NCBI RefSeq assembly: GCF_000384235.1
Contig: NZ_KB913033.1
Location: forward strand, 1,929,164-1,993,163
Source: Hydrogenovibrio halophilus DSM 15072
GTDB lineage: Bacteria; Pseudomonadota; Gammaproteobacteria; Thiomicrospirales; Thiomicrospiraceae
Length of the DNA: 64,000 nucleotides
Direction of reading: 5' to 3'
Part shown: in pieces, positions 55,111 through 63,998 of the stretch
Layout of the letters: every line of letters starts with the position of its first letter
Numbering within the stretch: the stretch's first letter is position 1
Made by a program: the position numbers and the translations under genes
The notes under the pieces: generated by a model
Databases searched by the model: none
What the model saw: the letters and a program-made list of their open reading frames with translations, nothing else
What the model was told of the DNA's origin: nothing

Positions 55111-55126
55111 ATTGAATGATCGTTCA
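55111..55126. promoter_or_regulatory. Operator-like site upstream of doxX
   Basis: ATTGAATGATCGTTCA, the same motif as at 48658-48673 in front of the TetR/AhpD pair. It lies about 16 bases before the doxX start on the minus strand, overlapping the likely promoter/ribosome region. Confidence 0.55.
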
Positions 55127-55253
55127 TTAAAAATCTAGCAGATGCAGAGACAGGATGCAAGTAAAAGTGCGCCGCATGATGACCAGGCCTGGTAAAAATT
55201 GGTCTCCCGGCGAAGGCTTTGATAGGATGAAAGGAATCAAAAGGAGTCAAATC

Positions 55254-56306
55254 ATGCGTTATAACTTTCTGGGACACACCAATATCAAAGTCAGTGAAAT
55301 TTGCCTTGGCACCATGACCTGGGGCGAGCAGAACACGCAGGCCGAAGCATTTGAGCAGATGGACTATGCGCTGGCGCAGGGCGTGAACTTCTGGGACACG
55401 GCCGAGCTTTATCCGGTGCCACCGAAGGCGGAGACCTATACCCGCACCGAAACCATCATCGGCAACTGGCTGGCTCAGAGCGGTCGGCGCGACGAAGTGG
55501 TGCTGGCAACCAAAATGGCCGGGCCGGGCGAGTTTGTGGAACACATTCGGGGCGGTGACAGTCGCTATACCGAAAAACAGGTTGATCAGGCGCTGGATGG
55601 GTCTTTGCAACGCTTGCAGACCGATTACGTGGATTTGTACCAGTTGCACTGGCCTGAACGACCGACCAATTTTTTCGGGCAATTGGGTTACAAGCCGCCG
55701 TCTGCGGAGGAAAAGCCCGATGATCTGACCCTGTTCAGCGAGACGCTGGAGGCCTTAAGCTGCCAGGTGAAAGCGGGCAAGATCCGCACCATTGGTCTGT
55801 CCAATGAAACGGCCTGGGGCACCATGAAGATGCTGCAGATTGCCCGTGAAATGGGGCTGGAAAAAATCGTGTCGGTGCAGAATCCGTATAACTTGCTCAA
55901 TCGCAGTTTTGAGGTGGGGTTGGCGGAAATCGGCTACGAAGAACAGGTGGGGTTGCTGGCCTATTCGCCGTTGGCGTTCGGGGTGCTGACCGGAAAATAC
56001 TTGAATGATGCCCGGCCTGAAAACGCTCGTATCACGCTTTTCCCACGATTTGACCGTTATCTGAACGAGCAGGCCACACTGGCGACGGAAGCTTACGCCC
56101 AATTGGCGCAGGAAAACGGTTTGTCGCTGGCACAAATGGCATTGAGTTACATCAATTCACGTCCGTTTGTGACCGCCAACATCATCGGCGCGACCAATAT
56201 GACGCAGCTGAAGGAAAATATTGCCAGCATCGATGTGACCCTCAATGACGAGGTGCTGGCCGGGATTGAAGCGATTCACCATCGCTATACCTACCCTAGT
56301 CCTTGA
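55254..56306 (+). CDS. tas: NADP(H)-dependent aldo/keto reductase (Tas-like)
   Basis: A 350-residue (beta/alpha)8 oxidoreductase. LGHTNIKVSEICLGTMTWGEQN at the start, catalytic Asp and Tyr in NFWDTAELYPVPP, Lys in VLATKMAGPG, His in YQLHWPER, and the C-terminal NADP site (IIGATNMTQLKENI). Related proteins reduce aldehydes and ketones. A ribosome site AAGGAG precedes the ATG at 55254. It is divergent from doxX. Confidence 0.9.
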   Translation: MRYNFLGHTNIKVSEICLGTMTWGEQNTQAEAFEQMDYALAQGVNFWDTAELYPVPPKAETYTRTETIIGNWLAQSGRRDEVVLATKMAGPGEFVEHIRGGDSRYTEKQVDQALDGSLQRLQTDYVDLYQLHWPERPTNFFGQLGYKPPSAEEKPDDLTLFSETLEALSCQVKAGKIRTIGLSNETAWGTMKMLQIAREMGLEKIVSVQNPYNLLNRSFEVGLAEIGYEEQVGLLAYSPLAFGVLTGKYLNDARPENARITLFPRFDRYLNEQATLATEAYAQLAQENGLSLAQMALSYINSRPFVTANIIGATNMTQLKENIASIDVTLNDEVLAGIEAIHHRYTYPSP

Positions 56307-56344
56307 GGTTGTTGGTCAAATCGGGTCACCCCAGTCTGCATTCT

Positions 56345-56815
56345 GTCACCCCGACCGAGGTGGAGGGATCTTCTCCGTCTCGCCCACACTCAAAAGCCCC
56401 TTCGGCTTCGCTCAGGGTGACAGGGCGTTTGTCATCCCGACCGGAGCGGAGGGATCTTCTTCGTCTTGCTCTCACTCAAAAGACCCTTCGGCTTCGTTCA
56501 GGGTGACAGGGCGTTTGTCATCCCGACCGGCGCGGAGGGATCTTCTCCGTCTCGCTCTCACTTAAAAGACCCTTCGGCTTCGCTCAGGGTGACAGGGCGT
56601 TTGTCATCCCGGCCGAGGTGGAGGGATCTTCTCCTTCTCGCTCTCACTCAAAAGACCCTTCGGCTTCGCTCAGGGTGACAAGGCGTTTGTCATCCCGACC
56701 GAGGCGGAGAGATCTTCTCCGTCTAGCTCCCACTCAAAAGACCCTTCGGCTTCGCTCAGGGCGACAAGGCGTTTGTCATCCCGACCGGCGCGGAGGGATC
56801 TTTTTCGTCTTGCCT
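56345..56815. repeat. Tandem array of an 86-bp hairpin repeat, 5.5 units
   Basis: Units start at 56345, 56431, 56517, 56603, 56689 and 56775, exactly 86 bp apart. Each has GTCATCCCGACCG...GGAGGGATCTT in the first third and AGACCCTTCGGCTTCGCTCA with GGGTGAC in the last third; these two segments are near-complementary, so each unit can fold into one long hairpin. Units differ by a few substitutions. No gene is seen between 56307 and 56865. Confidence 0.92.
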
Positions 56816-56865
56816 GATTGAAAAATCGTTGAAGTGCGCTTGGAAAACAGATCAATACGTCGGTT

Positions 56866-58389
56866 TCAAAGGATTTTGTGGCCTTGCAAAAAGGGCACGA
56901 ACCGTTGCACAAACCCGTCGGCGGTTTCCAGCGCCGTGGCTTGATCCTGGCCTTCCCGGAAAGGGCCGTCGGCCAGTTGTTGCATCAGGGTCTCGGCCAG
57001 CGCCGCGATTTCGCGTTCGCCTTCCAGCCAGGCCAGGGTCAGGACCTTTTCCTGCGGCGTGACTTGAATGCCGCCGCCGGTGACCGGGCTGGCCAGATGC
57101 AGCAATTTGTCCTTGTCCGCATGCGCGGTGAGCAGATGGCGGTTGAGGGCGTCGCAACCAGGCCTGGTCATTTCCTGGTCGGCTTCGGACTGGGCACTGT
57201 GCCATTCACCTCGGTGAGCAAAAATGAAGGCGGCCTGTACCAGGGTCATCAAATCCATGCCTTCGATCTGATTGAGGCGGTCGGCCATTTCCCCCAGCGA
57301 ATGCGGTTGGTAATCGCTCATCAAATCCAGAATCGGGTCGTAAATCTGTGGGCTCAGGTCCATCACGCCCAATACGCCTTCGACCACCAGTGAAATGCGA
57401 CCGCGCGGTTTGGTCAGTATCACCCGTTCCTGGCGGAAAGACGCGGCCATTTGCGCGGCGCTCAGTGGCTGCGCGCCCTTGTGCCAATAGTCCTTGCGAA
57501 AGGCCTTGTCGACACAGAAGTCGCGGGCGGTTTCCCTCAAGGCCGTGTCGGGAATCCGGTCGAGCAGCGTCTGCTGCGCTTCGGTCAGGTTCAACGGGTC
57601 AATCAGGTCCAGATAATGCGCGCTGCTGGCAAAGGTCAATTTGGCCGAATGCAGTTGGTCGGCCAGATCGGCAAAATCCATCGGCGCCCAGTCACGGTTG
57701 AAATATTCATGCGCCAGATAATGCGGGTCCTGAGCCAACAGTTCCTGCAGTTTGTTGGCCGCAGCGGGATGACTGCGGGCGTGGGCCGGCGCGGTATCAA
57801 ACAGTTGTTTGGCAAAGGCCAGCGCCTCGCGAATGTTTCTGGCGCTGCCAGCGCCCGCTGCGCCCAGCCGATCGACATGCCGGGTCAAGAGTTTGCGCAA
57901 TGGCATCATTTGCGCCCAGCCGACTTGGGTGTTGTAGCTCAGGTACACCACGCCGCCGACTTTGAGGTGACGCCGCAAAAATTCGATAATCACCGCCCGG
58001 TTGTCGCTCGAGACCCAGGTCCAGACGCCATGCAGGGCAATGAAGTCAAACTGGGGCAGGTCGTCCCGCTCTAAAAACGTCGCAAAATCGTCGTCGTAAA
58101 AATGGGCCTGAGCCCCGGAGACCTGCACCAGATTCTGCGCGAAACCGGCCTGTTGCGGCAGAAAATCGGTGCCCCACCACTGAACGGGGCTGGCGCTGGC
58201 ATGCATGGCGCAGCTCAGCCCTTGTCCAAATCCCAGTTCGCAGGCGGTGGTGTCGGCATCGAGTTGCGGCGGTTGCAGCCCGGCATTAAAAAACGCCAGC
58301 CGCATCGCCAGTGGATTGAGTTCCTTGAAGTAGCCATAGGTGTAGCCAATGTCAGAAGTGTAGCCCTCGGTCCAGTCGGTGGTCTGCAT
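56866..58389 (-). CDS. SAM-dependent methyltransferase with regulatory domain
   Basis: A 507-residue protein: an N-terminal class I methyltransferase (ACELGFGQGLSCAMHA binding SAM, then YDDDFATFLER and FDFIALHGVWTWVS) followed by a 'methyltransferase regulatory' helical domain (from ~200, LAHEYFNRDWAPMDFADLADQL) and a winged C-terminal portion. Such proteins modify unknown targets. A palindrome copy (57157) encodes Thr-Arg-Pro-Gly in the C-terminal third. No partner gene is adjacent. Confidence 0.8.
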   Translation of the reverse strand: MQTTDWTEGYTSDIGYTYGYFKELNPLAMRLAFFNAGLQPPQLDADTTACELGFGQGLSCAMHASASPVQWWGTDFLPQQAGFAQNLVQVSGAQAHFYDDDFATFLERDDLPQFDFIALHGVWTWVSSDNRAVIIEFLRRHLKVGGVVYLSYNTQVGWAQMMPLRKLLTRHVDRLGAAGAGSARNIREALAFAKQLFDTAPAHARSHPAAANKLQELLAQDPHYLAHEYFNRDWAPMDFADLADQLHSAKLTFASSAHYLDLIDPLNLTEAQQTLLDRIPDTALRETARDFCVDKAFRKDYWHKGAQPLSAAQMAASFRQERVILTKPRGRISLVVEGVLGVMDLSPQIYDPILDLMSDYQPHSLGEMADRLNQIEGMDLMTLVQAAFIFAHRGEWHSAQSEADQEMTRPGCDALNRHLLTAHADKDKLLHLASPVTGGGIQVTPQEKVLTLAWLEGEREIAALAETLMQQLADGPFREGQDQATALETADGFVQRFVPFLQGHKIL

Positions 58390-58480
58390 AAGTGTTCCGT
58401 TGTGTCAGCCTTGGTGTCAGAATGGGTGCCAGAATGGGTATGAGTGTAATCAAAAAAACGAGGTTGGCAAGGTCAAACCA

Positions 58481-58930
58481 TTATGCCTGCTGAGCATAGG
58501 GCACAATGAAACCCGCGGGAATCGGGCGCGGCCGGTGCTGGGTCAGGTCAATGCAGACATAGACGCTGGTCGCTTCAAACACGCATTGGCCATCGGTTTC
58601 ACGCACAAAGGCAAAGTGTCGCTCGCGTCGGCAACAGCCGATTGGCTTGCCCAGCCAGGTGTGCAGGATCAGGCCATCGTTTTTTCGGCATTCTTTCAGA
58701 TAGCGCATCCGGTGTTCGTGCACCACCATAATCCGGTTCAGGGTTTTCTGGGTGTCGGCATCAATGCCGACCGCATTGGCATGGGCCCAGGCCACGGTCT
58801 CCATCCAGCTAAGATACTGTTTGTTGTTGACGTGCCCCAGAAAGTCGAGTTCCTCTGTGGCGACCCGGTGGCGCTGTGAAAACCGAGCATTGGCTGAAAC
58901 AGGTGTTTGAGTGTCGGGGATGGCGGGCAT
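58481..58930 (-). CDS. Acyl-CoA thioesterase (hotdog fold, FadM/YbgC-like)
   Basis: A 149-residue hotdog protein. FSQRHRVATEELDFLGHVNNKQYLSWME is the 4-hydroxybenzoyl-CoA thioesterase-type signature (Asp near DFLGHVNN), then VHEHRMRYLKECRKNDGLILHTWL. It hydrolyses acyl-CoA of unknown chain length. Divergent from aroC. Confidence 0.85.
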   Translation of the reverse strand: MPAIPDTQTPVSANARFSQRHRVATEELDFLGHVNNKQYLSWMETVAWAHANAVGIDADTQKTLNRIMVVHEHRMRYLKECRKNDGLILHTWLGKPIGCCRRERHFAFVRETDGQCVFEATSVYVCIDLTQHRPRPIPAGFIVPYAQQA

Positions 58931-58997
58931 TGTTCTGATGCGGCTTTTTGGTTTTTGCTAAAATAGGCCCATTTTACAGAATTGATTGGACAAACGT

Positions 58998-60128
58998 ATG
59001 GCAGGAAACAGCCTCGGACAGAATTTTCGCGTCACCACTTTTGGCGAAAGCCACGGCCCCGCTTTGGGGTGCATCGTTGATGGGTGCCCACCGGGCCTAG
59101 CTTTGGACGCCAGTGACATTCAAAAGGAACTGGACCGGCGCAAGCCCGGTCAGATCAAGCACGCGACCGCCCGGCGCGAGGCGGACGAGGTCGAGATTCT
59201 GTCCGGCGTGTTTGAAGGCAAAACCACCGGCACGCCCATCGGCCTGCTGATTCACAACACCGATCAGCGTTCCAAGGACTATTCCAAAGTGGCGGAAACC
59301 TTCCGTCCGGCCCACGCCGATTACACCTATACCCAAAAGTATGGGTTTCGCGATTATCGCGGCGGCGGTCGTTCGTCGGCGCGTGAAACCGCGATGCGCG
59401 TGGCGGCGGGGGCGATTGCAAAAAAGTATTTGCAACAACGGCTTGGGGTGGAGATCAAAGGCTATCTGTCACAACTTGGGCCGATAGAGATCGCCGATGT
59501 GCCCTGGCCGTTTGACAACGACAATGCCTATTTCTGTCCCAACGGGGCCAGGCAAGCTGAGATCAGCGCTTACATGGACGAGCTGATGAAGCAGAAGGAT
59601 TCGGTGGGGGCCAAAATCACCATTCTGGCGCATCAGGTGCCGGTGGGGCTGGGCGAACCGGTGTTTGACCGTCTGGACGCCGATCTGGCCCACGCGCTGA
59701 TGAGCATCAATGCGGTCAAGGGCGTGGAAATCGGTGACGGTTTTGCGGTGGCCGCGCAAAAGGGCACCGAACACCGGGACGAGCTGAACCCGGACGGCTT
59801 TGCTTCCAATCACGCGGGCGGCATTGTCGGCGGCATTGCCACCGGCCAGGACATTGTGGCGCGCATTGCCCTCAAGCCCACGTCCAGCATTATGACGCCG
59901 GGCAAAAGCGTGAACACGCGCAATGAGTCGGTCGATATGGTCACCAAAGGCCGACACGATCCCTGTGTCGGTCTGCGGGCCACGCCGATTGCGGAAGCGC
60001 AAATGGCGATTGTGATTTTGGATCATTATCTGCGCCACCGGGCGCAGAACGCGGACGTGGTTCCACCCATGCCCGATCTGGCGCGTATAGACGAAGCCAG
60101 CGATACCGACGTCGCTTCTCAGCCATGA
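58998..60128 (+). CDS. aroC: Chorismate synthase
   Basis: A 376-residue FMN enzyme that makes chorismate from EPSP, last step of the common aromatic pathway. Signatures [42 protein letters not shown] and [17 protein letters not shown] are intact. The ATG at 58998 starts MAGNSLG, as in homologues. Confidence 0.96.
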   Translation: MAGNSLGQNFRVTTFGESHGPALGCIVDGCPPGLALDASDIQKELDRRKPGQIKHATARREADEVEILSGVFEGKTTGTPIGLLIHNTDQRSKDYSKVAETFRPAHADYTYTQKYGFRDYRGGGRSSARETAMRVAAGAIAKKYLQQRLGVEIKGYLSQLGPIEIADVPWPFDNDNAYFCPNGARQAEISAYMDELMKQKDSVGAKITILAHQVPVGLGEPVFDRLDADLAHALMSINAVKGVEIGDGFAVAAQKGTEHRDELNPDGFASNHAGGIVGGIATGQDIVARIALKPTSSIMTPGKSVNTRNESVDMVTKGRHDPCVGLRATPIAEAQMAIVILDHYLRHRAQNADVVPPMPDLARIDEASDTDVASQP

Positions 60129-60144
60129 GATCGAATGATTTAAC

Positions 60145-61323
60145 ATGAGCCAGGCGGCGCCGTTTTACCGACAAGCCTACCCCAAACTCTCGGCCTTTTA
60201 TCTGGTCTATTTCATGCTGTTTGGGGCCTTGATTCCCTACATTTCGCTTTACTATCAATCGCTGTCTTTCAGCGCCATTGAAATCGGCCAACTGATGGCG
60301 GTGTTCATCGGCACCAAAATCGTGGCCCCCAATCTGCTTGGCTGGCTGGCGGACAAAATGTATGGTCCGGTTGTCTGGTTGCGTATCTGCGGCCTGCTCA
60401 CGGCCCTGTTCAGTCTGGGCTGGTTGGTCACGCAGAGTTACTGGGGCCTGCTGTTGACGGTGTTTGGGTTCAGTTTCTTTTTTCATGCCGCCTTGCCGTT
60501 GTTCGAAGCCTATACCTTCAGTGTGCTGCATGGCCAGAAAGCGCTTTACGGTCGGGTGCGTCTGTGGGGCTCTATCGGCTTTATTCTGGCGGTGCTCTGG
60601 GGCGGCTGGCAGCTGGACTGGCTGAGCGAGGCGTCTTTGCCCTGGCTGCTGGTGGGATTGGCCTGGCTGATCTGGCTGGTGACCTTCTGGGTCAGGGCTG
60701 ACCACGCGGTGCCGCAGTCGCACCATGTCACTGAGGGCTTTGTGCGGGTGCTGAAACGTCCCTGGGTCTGGAGTCTGCTGCTGGTCAGCGGCCTGATTCA
60801 GTTTTCGCATGGCACCTATTACGGTTTTTACAGCATTTTCCTGACCGATTTTGGTTACAGCAAAACCTTTGTGGCCTGGCTTTGGGCGATTGGGGTGATC
60901 GCGGAAATTGCGGTGTTTTTCTGGATGGTGCCGATGTTTGAGCGTTATTCGGTGCGTTTTCTGCTGTTGCTTAGCCTTGTGCTGACCGCGGTGCGCTGGG
61001 GCATGATTCCGCTGGTGCCGGAGTCGTTGCCACTGCTGATTGTGGCGCAAACGCTGCATGCCGCCAGTTACGGCCTGTTTCACGCCGCCGCCATTTACCT
61101 GATTGACCATTATTTCATCGGACCCAATCAAAGCAAGGGTCAGGCGCTGTATGCGTCGTTCAGTCACGGGCTGGGTGGGGCACTGGGCATGCTGGTGGCT
61201 GGTTACGCCTGGGCCTGGGGCGGGGCGGACGTGAGCTTTGCCATCAGTCTGGTCGCGGTGGTGATCGCCATGGGCATCGCCTGGCGCTGGGTGCGAGAAC
61301 CGATTATGACCAGGCCTGGTTAA
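60145..61323 (+). CDS. MFS transporter, HcaT/phenylpropionate-type
   Basis: A 392-residue, twelve-helix major facilitator protein. SAFYLVYFMLFGALIPYISLYY, GWLADKM and GRVRLWGSIGFILAVLWGG place it in the PPP/HcaT-like group, whose substrates are mostly unproven. It starts 16 bases after aroC. The stop codon follows directly on a palindrome copy (61309-61320), so the last residues are Thr-Arg-Pro-Gly. Confidence 0.85.
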   Translation: MSQAAPFYRQAYPKLSAFYLVYFMLFGALIPYISLYYQSLSFSAIEIGQLMAVFIGTKIVAPNLLGWLADKMYGPVVWLRICGLLTALFSLGWLVTQSYWGLLLTVFGFSFFFHAALPLFEAYTFSVLHGQKALYGRVRLWGSIGFILAVLWGGWQLDWLSEASLPWLLVGLAWLIWLVTFWVRADHAVPQSHHVTEGFVRVLKRPWVWSLLLVSGLIQFSHGTYYGFYSIFLTDFGYSKTFVAWLWAIGVIAEIAVFFWMVPMFERYSVRFLLLLSLVLTAVRWGMIPLVPESLPLLIVAQTLHAASYGLFHAAAIYLIDHYFIGPNQSKGQALYASFSHGLGGALGMLVAGYAWAWGGADVSFAISLVAVVIAMGIAWRWVREPIMTRPG

Positions 61324-61396
61324 ACAGGATGGTTTGACCTTGACGGGTTGGTGCTTCCGTATGAATTTTCTGCATGCATGGATTAAAAAGATGAGA

Positions 61397-61425
61397 TTGA
61401 CAGCCTGTCAGCAAACGGTCAGAAT
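61397..61425 (+). promoter_or_regulatory. Promoter of metY
   Basis: TTGACA (61397-61402), 17-bp spacer, CAGAAT (61420-61425), about 40 bases before the start codon. No SAM riboswitch pattern is seen. Confidence 0.55.
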
Positions 61426-61467
61426 CCGATGCATCTGTTTTGCAAATAACCCCATTGAGGAGAGATG

Positions 61468-62739
61468 ATGAAACTGGAATCCATTGCCCTGCACCATGGT
61501 TACGAATCCGAAGCCACCACCAAATCGGCGGCGGTGCCGATTTATCAGACCACGTCTTACACTTTCGACAACACCCAGCACGGGGCCGATCTGTTTGATT
61601 TGAAGGTGCCGGGCAATATTTACAGCCGCATTATGAACCCGACTTGCGATGTGCTGGAAAAGCGCGTGGCGGAAATGGAAGGCGGCATTGCCGGTCTGGC
61701 GGTGGCGTCGGGCATGACCGCGATCACCTATGCCATTCAGACCATTGCCCAGGCCGGTGACAACATTGTTTCCACCAGCCAGCTGTATGGCGGCACCTAC
61801 AATCTGTTTGCGCATACCTTGCCGCGTCAGGGCATTGAAGTGCGCATGGTCAAGGCCGATGACTACGACGGTTTTGCGGCCGCCATCGACGACAAGACCA
61901 AAGCCATTTTCTGTGAATCCATCGGCAACCCGGCCGGCAATGTGGTGGACGTGGCGCGTCTGGCCGAGATTGCCAATGCTCACGGCATTCCGCTGATGGT
62001 CGACAACACCGTGGCCACGCCGTATCTGTGCCGTCCGATTGAGCTGGGGGCGGACATTGTGATCCATGCCCTGACCAAGTTCATTGGCGGGCATGGCACC
62101 ACCATCGGCGGTTTGATTGTGGATTCCGGCAAATTCGACTGGGCCGCGGACCCGGAAAAGTTCTCGCTGCTGAACGAACCCGATCCGTCTTACCACGGGG
62201 TCAGCTACACCCGCGATGTGGGCGAAGCCGCTTTTATTACCCGCGCACGTGTGGTGCCGCTGCGCAACACTGGCGGGGCGCTGTCGGCGCACAGTGCGTT
62301 CCTGCTGTTGCAGGGGCTGGAAACCCTGGGACTGCGAATGGAGCGCCATTGTGAAAACACCCTGGCCGTGGCCAAACATCTGCAACAGCATCCGAAAGTG
62401 GATTGGGTCAATTACGCGGCACTGGAAGGGGACCGTTATTACGACGTCTGCCAGAAAACCACCGGCGGTTATGGCTCCGGGATTTTGAGTTTTGGCGTGA
62501 AAGGCGGTCGTTCCGCAGGCGCGCGTTTCATTGATGCGCTGCAGATGATTCTGCGACTGGTCAATATTGGCGACGCCAAATCCCTGGCCTGTCACCCGGC
62601 GACCACCACCCACCGTCAGCTGAGCCCGGAAGAACTGGAAAAAGCCGGGGTGTCCGAAGATCTGGTGCGTCTGGCCATCGGCATTGAACACATTGACGAC
62701 ATTCTGGCCGATGTGGATCAGGCGCTGGAACACGTTTAA
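61468..62739 (+). CDS. metY: O-acetylhomoserine sulfhydrylase
   Basis: A 423-residue PLP enzyme using sulfide and O-acetylhomoserine to form homocysteine. ATTKSAAVPIYQTTSYTFD, IYSRIMNPTCDVLEKRVAEMEGG, SQLYGGTYNLF, and the PLP Lys region VIHALTKFIGGHGTTIGG are typical, as is the C-terminal SLACHPATTTHRQLSPEE. Two ATGs (61465, 61468) follow GAGGAGAG. The use of free sulfide suits a sulfide-oxidising cell. Confidence 0.94.
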   Translation: MKLESIALHHGYESEATTKSAAVPIYQTTSYTFDNTQHGADLFDLKVPGNIYSRIMNPTCDVLEKRVAEMEGGIAGLAVASGMTAITYAIQTIAQAGDNIVSTSQLYGGTYNLFAHTLPRQGIEVRMVKADDYDGFAAAIDDKTKAIFCESIGNPAGNVVDVARLAEIANAHGIPLMVDNTVATPYLCRPIELGADIVIHALTKFIGGHGTTIGGLIVDSGKFDWAADPEKFSLLNEPDPSYHGVSYTRDVGEAAFITRARVVPLRNTGGALSAHSAFLLLQGLETLGLRMERHCENTLAVAKHLQQHPKVDWVNYAALEGDRYYDVCQKTTGGYGSGILSFGVKGGRSAGARFIDALQMILRLVNIGDAKSLACHPATTTHRQLSPEELEKAGVSEDLVRLAIGIEHIDDILADVDQALEHV

Positions 62740-62818
62740 GACGTGTTGAAGCTCAAAAACTACCAGGCCTGGTGAAAACCGGGTCGAATTAAACGAATTG
62801 AATGTAAAAGGAGGCTCT

Positions 62819-63214
62819 ATGCGTATCCTGCACACGATGCTGCGCGTTGGCGATCTGCAAAAGTCGATTGATTTCTATCAGAATGTCCTGGGCATGAAAT
62901 TGTTGCGCCAGAAAGACTATCCCAAAGGCGAATTTACCCTGGCCTTTCTGGGCTATGGTTCGGAAGAGGAAGAAGCGGTGCTGGAACTGACCTACAACTG
63001 GGATCAGTCCGAGTACGATTTGGGCGACGGCTATGGCCACATTGCGATCGAAGTACCGGATGTGTACGAAGCGGCGGAGAATGTGAAAAAAGCCGGCGGC
63101 AAGGTGATCCGGGAAGCCGGTCCCATGAACGCAGGCAGCACCATCATCGCCTTCGTCGAAGACCCGGACGGCTACCAGATTGAGTTCATCGGGGAAGACC
63201 ACGTTCGAAGCTAA
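62819..63214 (+). CDS. gloA: Lactoylglutathione lyase (glyoxalase I)
   Basis: A 131-residue metalloenzyme that converts the methylglyoxal-glutathione adduct to lactoylglutathione. [50 protein letters not shown] and [14 protein letters not shown] carry the His, Glu, His, Glu metal ligands. The start follows AAAAGGAGG. Short form typical of Ni-dependent enzymes. Confidence 0.94.
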   Translation: MRILHTMLRVGDLQKSIDFYQNVLGMKLLRQKDYPKGEFTLAFLGYGSEEEEAVLELTYNWDQSEYDLGDGYGHIAIEVPDVYEAAENVKKAGGKVIREAGPMNAGSTIIAFVEDPDGYQIEFIGEDHVRS

Positions 63215-63241
63215 AGCGGGGAGAAATTCGAAATTACTGCA

Positions 63242-63328
63242 ATGTTGTCAGCCGTGCTGGTTACGTTGAGCCTGGTCTTGATTAACCGGAAAATACTTCG
63301 AAAAATTGACCAGTTAGAGAGGATGTAA
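63242..63328 (+). CDS. Possible 28-residue micro-membrane protein
   Basis: MLSAVLVTLSLVLINRKIL followed by RKIDQLERM: one hydrophobic helix then a basic/amphipathic tail. The ribosome site is weak and distant. It ends three bases before the next small ORF. Confidence 0.3.
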   Translation: MLSAVLVTLSLVLINRKILRKIDQLERM

Positions 63329-63330
63329 TC

Positions 63331-63420
63331 ATGGATATTCTACTTGTTCTGGCCGCTTTCATTGTGATCGGCGGTATTTTATTTGCCGTATACGAAGCCA
63401 TTACGCACAAATCTTCCTGA
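63331..63420 (+). CDS. 29-residue single-span membrane protein
   Basis: MDILLVLAAFIVIGGILFAV then YEAITHKSS. AGAGAGGAT lies seven bases before the ATG, a good ribosome site. Function unknown. Confidence 0.5.
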   Translation: MDILLVLAAFIVIGGILFAVYEAITHKSS

Positions 63421-63453
63421 CGAAGGATAAAAATTCCTGGTTGATATCAGCCG

Positions 63454-63591
63454 TCAAGCATCCTCTGCTTTTTTCGATGCGGCGCGTTTTTTGCGCTTCT
63501 GATATTTGAAGTAGGCGTGCAATCCCAGGTGGGCGAGCACCAGCAGTACCACCACGCCGATCATGATCTCACCGATGTAATGAATCCACAT
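63454..63591 (-). CDS. 45-residue single-span membrane protein downstream of the RND pump
   Basis: MWIHYIGEIMIGVVVLLVLA then a strongly basic tail (QKRKKRAASKKAEDA). AAAAGGA precedes the ATG. It follows the RND gene on the same strand; co-expression is possible. A fragment of the dispersed hairpin repeat (~63609-63632) lies between. Confidence 0.55.
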   Translation of the reverse strand: MWIHYIGEIMIGVVVLLVLAHLGLHAYFKYQKRKKRAASKKAEDA

Positions 63592-63683
63592 TGTGTTTGT
63601 CCTTTTTCTTGGCTTCGCTCAAGCTGACCGGGCCTTTGGGGTATTTTAACCCAAAGGGCTGATCCGCGCAGGCGGTTGCGTCT

Positions 63684-63998
63684 TCAGTCCTTGATCGGTT
63701 TGACCGATTTGAACCACTGCTGCATCAGCACAAAGAAGACCGGCACCAGGAAAATGCCCAGCGTGGTCGCACTGATGACGCCACCCAGAATCACATTGCC
63801 GATGGCGTTGTGCGCGCCGGAACCGGCACCGCTGCTCATGGCCAGTGGCACCACCCCAAACCCAAACGCCAGAGACGTCATCAGAATCGGACGCAGACGC
63901 ATTTTGGCGGCTTCGATGGTGGCCGAAATCGCATCCAGTCCGTCTTCCACCAGTTCTTTGGAGAACTCCACAATCAGGATCGCGTTTTTGGTTGCCAG
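63684..63998 (-). CDS. RND efflux pump inner-membrane subunit, C-terminal end only
   Basis: The last ~104 codons of an AcrB/HAE1-type transporter, cut by the window edge: [46 protein letters not shown] is the conserved central membrane signature, followed by [34 protein letters not shown]. Substrate class cannot be told from this end. Confidence 0.9.
   Translation of the reverse strand: MATKNAILIVEFSKELVEDGLDAISATIEAAKMRLRPILMTSLAFGFGVVPLAMSSGAGSGAHNAIGNVILGGVISATTLGIFLVPVFFVLMQQWFKSVKPIKD

Noticed and set aside
56345-56815. CRISPR-like regular repeats
   Set aside because: The period is an exact 86 bp with no unique spacers, units are similar over their full length, and no cas gene is present.
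61324-61464. SAM or SAH riboswitch ahead of metY
   Set aside because: No matching paired stems; only a sigma70-type promoter is visible.
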